Source: Bryopsis sp. KO-2023 (Eukaryota > Chlorophyta > Ulvophyceae > Bryopsidales > Bryopsidaceae). From it: a DNA stretch of 64,000 nucleotides. The DNA lies in the NCBI GenBank assembly GCA_030272585.1, contig BSYQ01000011.1:4278001-4342000 (forward strand). Direction: 5' to 3'. This document shows positions 43,985 to 64,000 of this stretch, in pieces; positions within the stretch are counted from its first letter, which is position 1, and each line of letters begins with the position of its first letter. Made by a program: the position numbers and the translations under genes. Below the pieces are notes generated by a model, which saw only the letters and a program-made list of their open reading frames with translations, was not told the DNA's origin and did not search any database.

Positions 43985-45869
43985 ATGGGTTTCCGCATCG
44001 AAACCAAGCGTTACGCGGCAACTGTCGCCTTGTGCCTGGTGTTATCGGCCACAGCGTTGGCGAGCGACGCACTCTTTGACGAGATATGTGGAGGTAGGTA
44101 GTTTTGAAACTGTCGCCTTGGTGCCCTGTCCTTGCTCTTAACTATTTGTCGATCTGACACGGGTGTGCAAAAAGTTCACTTTTTTCGGCAACCTCAGTAA
44201 ATTCGGGAAAGTGTGAAGCGTGCGCGTGTCGTCCAATATCTACCCCACTTTGACGATTCGAAAAAAGGACTCTCTCCCAGTGAAGGGTTCTGTTCTCGTA
44301 ATAAAAAAAGTTATCATCAAAAACACAGATCCACGACACAATGTCGAGCAAGGATAGTTTCTGCAGTTTGGGGGGCAAGCAAATTTTTGTGTTGCTGTTT
44401 GCAGACGTTTCCAACGACGCTGGCGTGCGAGTTTTTGCAAGTCCTGGCACTGATATTCCCAAAATGAAAGGAAAGGATGTTGAGAAGTGCAAAGCAATGG
44501 AATGGTTTATCAAGTAGGTTACTCAAATCACTGCAGCATGGCCCCAGAATCCCAGGGGGGCAACAGAAGCATAACAAATATTCATTGTCTTTTATATTAA
44601 ATCTAGGTCAACCACACTGACAGTACAAAAACCAAACTGCTAGAAATCTGCACAAACAGACATCGACATTTCTGACAAAGCAATTCGATCGTGGATGCAT
44701 TTTTCAAGATGGCTTTTTCTGACAAAGAATGCTAACATACATACTGGATGTTTGCTGCTCAGGTTTGTGGAAGGAGGGTTTAACAAAGGCAGAAGCAAAT
44801 CGAAGAAAATCAAGCTTGATAAGAAAACTGGAAAACTTTCTGTGAAGAAGAAAACCTCGTCGAGTCAGAACGACTTTATTGACTGTGGCAATCCTGACTT
44901 AGCGATGACGAAGCTTTCTGGGAGCATCCCCAATTCCAGGAGCGCATGTGACATCACAGAAGAATATCTGTCCTTTTTTGGAACAAATGACGGACCAGGT
45001 ACTTTCAGTCCTAAGACCTAAAATTCTGTGCAGAAGAAAAAAACAAAAGTGAGGGAAGGGAGGATGTGTGTGTGTGTGGGGGGGTGGAGAGGTGGCAGAA
45101 TGGTTGTGCACACCAAAAACAGATGAGAGAGTTGATCAGTGTGTTGTTCTCCTGTTGGAATTATAGTGCAGAAAATCAGTTTGATTTGGTGGCCGCCCCC
45201 ATGGTGGTGCGTGGTCACCAATGGCCGCCGCTTAATGCAAACCACCGCGGAATCAGTCTCCATCCGATCTGGCGGAAGCTCAGCGGAAGCTTCTTTCTCT
45301 TCGAATGCTGATGCAACTTCAGAACTTTCGGTCTCCATTGAGGACAGCGATGGAGCTGTGAGCGTTTCGAGAGGGTCGAGAAATGGTGTAGCATTTGGTG
45401 TGTTGCCCGTAGCTGCGGTCACTATATGCAAAGGGAAGTGTTGCGTCACCTCGGTGGTGAAGGGAGAGATGTTCGATCGACTTTCTGCTGTGACCTCCAC
45501 GGCATCGTGAGTATCCGTAGACATAAGAATTTTTGAAAATTTTTATGTATCTGTATTGCACCCTTGCTTTACTTTTTCATAGAAAAGGAGGAAAGGAACG
45601 ATTCTAGCGTAGCGTGCTTTCACAGAATTCATGGAATGCTGCCCAGAGCTCAAAATGCACATGTGAATTTGCAAAGAGAAGATAGTTGCATCGTGTTGGT
45701 TGTTTCACTCAGATGCTCAGGAGTCGGACCAAGCCAGGGTGGGACGACATCAACGGCTAGAACAGCAACCACGTCTGGAGCGTCGTCCAATGTCAATTCT
45801 AATGCAAGGTCTGCCTCCTCCCGCTCCGCCAGTGCCAGCAGCAGTGTCAAGTTTTCGAACCTTCCTTAA
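43985..45869 (+). CDS. secreted Ser-rich protein of unknown function, 5 exons
   Basis: Exons 43985-44093, 44405-44513, 44763-44998, 45167-45506 and 45713-45869; all GT-AG with closing phases, giving 316 aa. The N-terminus is a signal peptide (TVALCLVLSATALAS). A basic region follows (SKSKKIKLDKKTGKLSVKKK, about 85-104), and cysteines are spread through the middle (IDCGNPD, SACDIT, WWCVV, ICKGKCC). The C-terminal third is Ser/Thr/Ala-rich (SGASSNVNSNARSASSRSAS), like mucin-type or silica/wall-associated proteins. No catalytic domain is recognised. It shares the secreted, Cys-plus-low-complexity plan with the gene at 32707 but no sequence similarity was noticed. Confidence 0.8.
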
Positions 45870-48349
45870 GAGGTTTTTTTCCAGCCAGACTATGAAGACC
45901 TATGCTATGCTGCAGAAGTTTTGACGTGAACGGAATTTCCCCAGGAGAGTGGAGTCAATTTCAGAGTGCTCTTTTTGGGGGGGTTCACATAGAATGACTA
46001 CTTGAAAATTTGAACGGGCATGTATTTCCAGTGATGCCAAAACATGTACTTTAGTCTTTTAGTTGTTGCAGTGTTTTTGAGGAATGCGCAGTGATCTTGT
46101 GAAAGAGAGAGAGGCTCTTTTTATTCTCAATGAATAAATTCCGATGTGGAATGTTTTGAGGGGTTCACTGATTTTCTTCTGTTGAAACGGGGTAGTCCTG
46201 GGGGACTTTTGAAAGTGTTATTGTGGCAGTCGTTGTGACTCTGTAACAATCTATTTGCAGAATAAAACCCAGAAGAAAATGGCACTTTGGTATCTGGAAT
46301 GTTTTCTTTACACTTGAGCAGGTCGCTATGACTGTACACCTTTTGTTGCACAAATCCATATTTATTTCCACAATCAATCAAACCAGTGTTCAGCCCATGT
46401 CTATCCTCGATCACAAGACATAGAATCAAACGACAAAGAAGATTGTCCCAAGAAAGCGGCCTGTGTCTGTTTCAAGACGCAATCAATGAGCTGTTAATCG
46501 GCATTCTAATTTCTGACACACGTCGCAAAATGCTTGGTTTCGAGGTCAATTTTCCAAAGATTGAAACTGTGCAACAGACGTTTCAATGTGAAAAGCTGTA
46601 CACAATCATTGTTCAACTTCTTTTGTGTTTGGAAAGCTGCTGTTCCGCTTTTTTCCATATTGTACCTTACACCAGATCGTAAGCCAACACAGCATTTCAT
46701 GAAGTATGTATGTTTTGCTCAAATAGTTTGCTTGGGCTCAGAAAGAGGAGAAAAGTTTTTCTTCTGTATAAACGTTTCTGCCGGGGCTGTTCCAGTCCTG
46801 TTTTCTGTTTTCTAAACCTTTCCTAGACATTTTCCCGCAACGATTTGACTGCGCAATCCTTACAAAGAAAATTCATTCACATGTGTGGTTTCGACTGAAA
46901 ACTCCACCCCACTGCAATCATAACAATCCAAGGAAATTATATATAAAAAAAATGGTTTTATATGTTGCAAACAAATAAAAAGCCTACACAAAGACAATCA
47001 AGTGATTCACATTCCTCCAGAGACAATCAAATGATTCATATTTTTCCAGGGTGTTTCCTCCATTGGAGCAACCCCTCCACAAAAAAATAAATGTAAAAAA
47101 AAAAACGCACACACATACACACATAAACGAAGAAATTGAAAAAAATATTGACCTAGTTAGATCAAAAAAGCCTGGCATGATCGCTTTCGGAAGCTGGCAG
47201 GCCGGACGCATCAGAATCTGTCCTTTTGGGTCCCAGAATGTGCGACCTCACTTTTCCCCATCCCCTCCTCGCTGCTTGTTTCAAAGCCACTGCTCCTGCC
47301 TACAAAAGCAAACAAAAAAAAAAGAGGGGGGAAATACGATTAACAAACACATACAAACCAATAATTGGCAATGCGAGCCTCTTCCCCAGCAAAAACAGGT
47401 TTCTCAGCATGCGATTGAAACATGTGTATCAAACAAAAAAGAACACAAACACCCGAACCAAACCAAGGGAGACTGGGAGATGGTTTCCCTGCTTCGACAA
47501 CCCCCCACCCCCTCCCCCGAGTTTCAAGAATATAACACCAGTCAAATTTGACTGCTGCAACTTCAACCACTCCTTCCATCCCCCCACCCATCCACCGACA
47601 CGAAATGAGACCGACTGGAAGACGCCCCCCAAAGCAACTAGCAATTCTCTGCGGAGGATTTGACCGACCAAAAGGCCGGTGATATGACCGACTCATGTTG
47701 CAGCTAAGACCCAATGCTCGCCCGGCTCTTTTTTTTTTTCTTTGATGAGCTGTGAGTTTCTTTTGTTCACATTCATTTGGTTATTCTTTCTTTTTTTTTT
47801 GGTTCTTTGGAGGAGTTATGGCATTTTGTTTTTATTAATTTATATTTGTTTGTTTTACCTCCACCCACCTGACTCAGGGTTTTTATGGCTCAAGAATGTT
47901 TTTTCAGGAATACTCTCACTTCTGAAAAAAAAAAAGAAACAAGAGAAAACGGTACCAAGGTTTTAGCATTAAAAAAAAAAGAAGTTGTTAATGGTGATTG
48001 AACACCCCCCAAATAAGAAAATTTGTGTAAGGAAAAAAAAATATCAATCGAACACTGCCAGTTTGGCGATTGTTTTTCTCTGTTTTTTAAAATCAGTTCG
48101 TTTCTTTGCAAGGTTTCGATTGAAGGTTAAAAAAAAAAAAAAAAAAGTTTCTTAAAACACGTGGAAGAAAAACTAGACAACAAAAAAAAACACGAAATTT
48201 TGGATTCGAAAAATTCTCAGTTTCATTTGTTCGGCAAGTTTTTTTTTTTTTTTCCTTGAGTATCTGTGTTCGTTTTCTTATTCATTTTTCTGTTTCATTT
48301 TTTTTTCTTTTCACGTGTAGCAGTTTTTTTTGCTCGATTTTGGAGGAAG
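45870..48349. other. convergent intergenic region
   Basis: Between the stop of the Ser-rich gene and the stop of the minus-strand ABC transporter. Only short ORFs in AT-rich and homopolymer-rich DNA; nothing supported. Confidence 0.5.
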
Positions 48350-60612
<12,263 letters not shown>

Positions 60613-61858
60613 TGTGACTCACACCCCCTGCCAAAAAACAAACAAAACCCACCACTCTGTTTTAATCAAAAGATAAAAGAAAACAAAACGTATCAAAACA
60701 GAGATTTCCATCATTGAACACCAGGTATGAGTCATGCATTGTGTCTGCAGATATGCATGCAACACAATCCGAATCGATCTGATGCACGTGGGTGCACGTG
60801 CACCTCTCAACCGCGCAGCGGTGGGTGGTTGTGCGCGGTTTCAAGGTTTGCCGCCGCTCTGCCTTCGTGGCGCGTGTCGCTCCAAGGCCGGACGTACGAG
60901 TGAGTTGCGAACAACTGTGTTCGATGCTGGGAAGTGCCCAAAAAGAATCAATGCGGTTCGTGAGGCCTACAGTATTGTCGATTTCGAAAGCTATTGAGGG
61001 AAACGTCCAGACGTAGCAACACCCAGAGGTCAGGGATGGCCCATCTCTAGTCAGGAAAAGCTTTCTATTGTAGAGTTGGATTGGTAACGTGCATAAACGA
61101 GTACGGAATCCTACGCTCCATCCGACGGGATATTTTCGGAAGGTCGTCGACGCCAAAAGAAAAAGTTCCGACAGTTCCGAGTTTCGTCTCGACCCAAACG
61201 TTTATTCGGATCGAACTAATCCCGAAAGATTCCCCACAACAGCGCCACTACGCGGAAACCATCGACTCCATCCTTGAAACACAAGATGATGCCGAACGCT
61301 CACGAAGGAAAGCGTCACGCCTCACCCCCTCGAAAGTTATTCGCCTGCCCTCTTGCACAATCTTCCAGCACTGATCGAACACGATCGCAAGCCGGAAACG
61401 AACCTGGCGGACGACGCTCGCCGGAAAGACTTCCGAACTGGACGAACGGGGGTATCAAGTGTAGCGGATGGACCGCGCGGTTGTAACGAAACACGACCAT
61501 GTGTCATGCGAAACAAAGGGGTGACGCTCTGTGACAAAAACATGACAGTGACTGCCGTCGTTTTAGAATGAAGAATGTTGGCAGTACAGTTGAGAATTGG
61601 TACTGCCGCCAGTTGATTGAACTTAAAATTTCTTAATGATGAAGCGATTGAGAGAAAATTGGGAAAGCGTCACAGTATGGAGGATTTTCGTCGCAGTCAG
61701 AGTTTTTGTTCTGTTTTTCTTTTTTTCAGCTACGAAAACTCGCGCGACTCGATTTGGAGGTTCAACCGTAGTGAAGAATTTCAAACGTTCGGCCTCCCGT
61801 CCGGGTTCCTGTTGCTCTTCGATGCAGCGACCCCACCTACGTGTCCAAGGGTGCGTTC
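60613..61858. other. divergent intergenic region
   Basis: GC-richer than its surroundings, with several short overlapping ORFs (about 61080-61570) but no consistent exon structure. It should contain promoters for the ABC transporter and the repeat-protein gene. Confidence 0.45.
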
Positions 61859-63713
61859 ATGCTGCGAGTGGCATCTAGTGTTTGCAATCGCCTTGGGAAT
61901 ACTGCGGGACGCTGTCTGAGCGTCGATGCTAAGCCAACCTCTCACTGCTGGAAGGTGAGACTGTGGCTGCTTTTCCCCCTAACATTGGAGCATTCGACGA
62001 ATCACAGGCCTGATAACAGTTAAATAAGAGCACCTTTTAAAAATTATTTTTATATCTCAATCTTTAGTCAGAAAGAATGAAAGAAAGAAGTCAACAAATG
62101 GCTATCACCCCCCAAAAAAGCAATTAACTCAGGTGCATGTATCCTGAGAAAAAAAAAGTAAATCAAGAATAAGATGTGGATGTTGTGATTAAAGGAGAGA
62201 GTGGACCAGTCCGACGTAGACCTCCATGTCTCCAACCCCAATGCATCGAAAACACCCCCTGCAGAATCTGAGCCATTTGATGAGGGGCAGTGCATCCTCC
62301 AGGAGTTTGACTCCATGGCAGCCTACACTCAAATGCACACACGAAAGAAACCTCGCTTCGCGCTAATGCCCATGTGGACATGCTGCTTTCAAGAAATCCC
62401 GGAGGAGCTGGAGGACTGGTTTGTCGAGTGGGAATCTATAAAGCTAGCTTGGGATGCATGTGCTCAGATGGCCTTGGACTGTGACTGTCTGGACGCCAGG
62501 TTGATCGCCAACATCATCCATCGATGCAAAGCTGGAGGATATGTGAACAAGCTGTTGTTGACTGTGTTACTGGACCGGATGCGGAAGCTTCCCAAGGGTG
62601 GAAAACTTGGGCAGTCCCAAGTTTCGATGATCGTACAGTCGCTGGGAATGCTGGCGCGTATGCACAGGGATGTAGGTGATAACCTGATCTTTGGAAGCGG
62701 CCAGCTCGTGGTTGAGGACGGTAATTTGGGTTGAAGCTGCATTCCCTTGGTGTGAAGGATTCACTGGACAGGGGCAAAACCAACAAGATGGTAGTTTGCT
62801 ATGCACAGGTCCCAAAGGGATTCACAACCAAGCTGGCCATTTCTTCGATGCACAGTGTTTAGACTACGCTTATTCATTGATGCGGAGGATTTCTTTGACG
62901 GGGAGCTTCCCAAGAAGCTACTCAATCCGAACATATTCCTCCATTCTGCACGGCCTGGGTTTGCTTTATCAGCACCACCTGCCGATTGCATCCCAGCCGG
63001 TTGAAAGTATGGTGGACAGAATCGTTCGAGACTTCTGTCGAAAGGCCGCAACGGAGCCTTTTCTGCCATTGAACCTTGAGCAAGTTTTGCATACGTGTGC
63101 ATGTCTCGATCGTGGAACTTATGTGGAGGAGCTTTGCAACTTGGTGGAGCATTCGATGAGGAGAGGGGTGTTTTTCAGCGAACAGGGTATCAGCAATATC
63201 GTGTGGTCCCTGGGAAAGCTGAACATGGGTTCGGCAGCCTTGTTTCGATTGCTTTGGGGGGCGATCATCCAGAAAAGGAGCGACTTCACTGGTCAGGGAT
63301 GGTCCATGATAATGCATGGTTTGGGGTTGAGGGCACTACACGCAGGTTTTTATCCAACGACACTTGATTTGCAAATGTTGGGTTGGGAGATTAAGAGGCC
63401 GAGAAGACTGAGGGGTTTCCGGAACACAGATTTGGTGATACTTGCAACAGGGTTTGGGATTTTGGGCTTCCGTGATGCGGACGTGGTGGAGGCGATGGTT
63501 GCTGAGATGGAAAGGCGAATTCGAGGTAGGAGGGATCTGGTGAAACTGTGGGCTGAGCAACGCTGGCGGCGAGAAATCGGCCCTGGTTTGTGGAGAAGCT
63601 ACTTGGAGGATGGGTTTGAAGAGGAAGCGAGCAGCCTCACCAAGCTTTGGGAACCTGAGCAAGTGTCGTTAATGGAGGACGCCCTGGGCAGGTCAATTTC
63701 GATAACAGGGTGA
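61859..63713 (+). CDS. probable organellar helical-repeat RNA-binding protein (OPR/HPR-like), 3 exons
   Basis: Exons 61859-61954, 62195-62720 and 62809-63713; phases close to give 508 aa. Residues 1-20 (MLRVASSVCNRLGNTAGRC) have the basic, amphipathic, acid-free look of a mitochondrial or plastid targeting peptide. The body is mostly helical and repeats a signature of the octo/heptatricopeptide type: SQVSMIVQSLGMLARM, YSSILHGLGLLYQH, SNIVWSLGKLNMG, SMIMHGLGLRALH, VILATGFGILGF, at roughly 35-60 residue spacing. Such proteins stabilise, process or activate organelle transcripts or rRNA. No RAP domain was recognised at the C-terminus. Exon 2 could begin at 62195 or 62199 without changing frame materially. 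Confidence 0.78.
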
Positions 63714-64000
63714 TGCAGGAGCAAGAAACAAACAAGGCTCTGAAGCATTAATTGTGCTGTTCATTGCTGTTTCCTTTTTCTTATTTGGGGGGAAGCTGTT
63801 GTCTTCTCGTTAGCCCTCCTTCCTAGTTTTTTTTTGTTCATAGAAAAGTTTATTTTATGGTTGATGAAAAATTCTTCATTTTCTGGCTCGCTCCACCATG
63901 CCCAACTAGACACAATGGATCTTACAGAATTAAGCCCCGGCTACTCGCCTGCTGCACATTAAAACACAAATCACTCAGTCTCCACTACAATCAGCACCTC
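63714..64000. other. 3' flanking DNA
   Basis: AT-rich, no gene seen; likely the 3' UTR and downstream region of the helical-repeat gene. Confidence 0.4.

Overview
The window is nuclear DNA from a eukaryote, most likely a unicellular alga or protist. The genes are rich in short GT-AG introns with poly-T acceptors: 25 exons in an ABC transporter and 9 in a kinase-like gene. There is a probable organellar tricopeptide-repeat (OPR/HPR-like) protein, secreted low-complexity proteins, and several retroelements, including a tyrosine-recombinase type. Gene style and element mix recall chromerid or other microalgal genomes, but the sequence alone does not fix the species. No rRNA gene, intact tRNA gene, CRISPR array or prokaryotic operon was seen.

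The left third (1-30120) is dominated by mobile DNA. A 57-bp satellite (63 + 8 units, originally one 71-unit array) is split by a Ty3/gypsy chromovirus (4240-13178). The chromovirus has identical 473-bp LTRs and a 5-bp target duplication. Its integrase region is in turn split by a 538-bp terminal-repeat retrotransposon in miniature (TRIM, 9621-10158), which has its own perfect LTRs and target duplication. Three host genes follow: an alpha/beta hydrolase with a hydrophobic leader (about 15545-18258), a doubtful small ORF, and a PLAC8-family Cys-rich membrane protein (19383-20101). Next is a complete split-direct-repeat tyrosine-recombinase retrotransposon on the minus strand (20620-25225), then a small multi-exon gene of unknown function (26238-27328). 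A long foldback element (28089-30120) follows, carrying a second TRIM (29047-30055) with the same primer-binding site as the chromovirus and first TRIM.

The middle (30100-48350) holds an inverted copy of the promoter and first exon of the 26238 gene (31758-32098), and a secreted protein with a long Glu/Pro/Thr repeat tail (32707-34520). About 4 kb of low-complexity intergenic DNA separates this from a minus-strand protein kinase homologue with degraded catalytic motifs (43095-38715). Divergent from the kinase is a five-exon secreted Ser-rich protein (43985-45869).

The right part (48350-63713) holds a complete ABCC/MRP-type full transporter on the minus strand (60612-48350, predicted 1714 aa, with an unusual C-terminal tail). 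Divergent from it is a probable organelle-targeted helical-repeat protein (61859-63713). Exon models were built by hand from splice motifs and matching reading phases. Where phases closed across all exons the models are fairly secure; unresolved ends are flagged.
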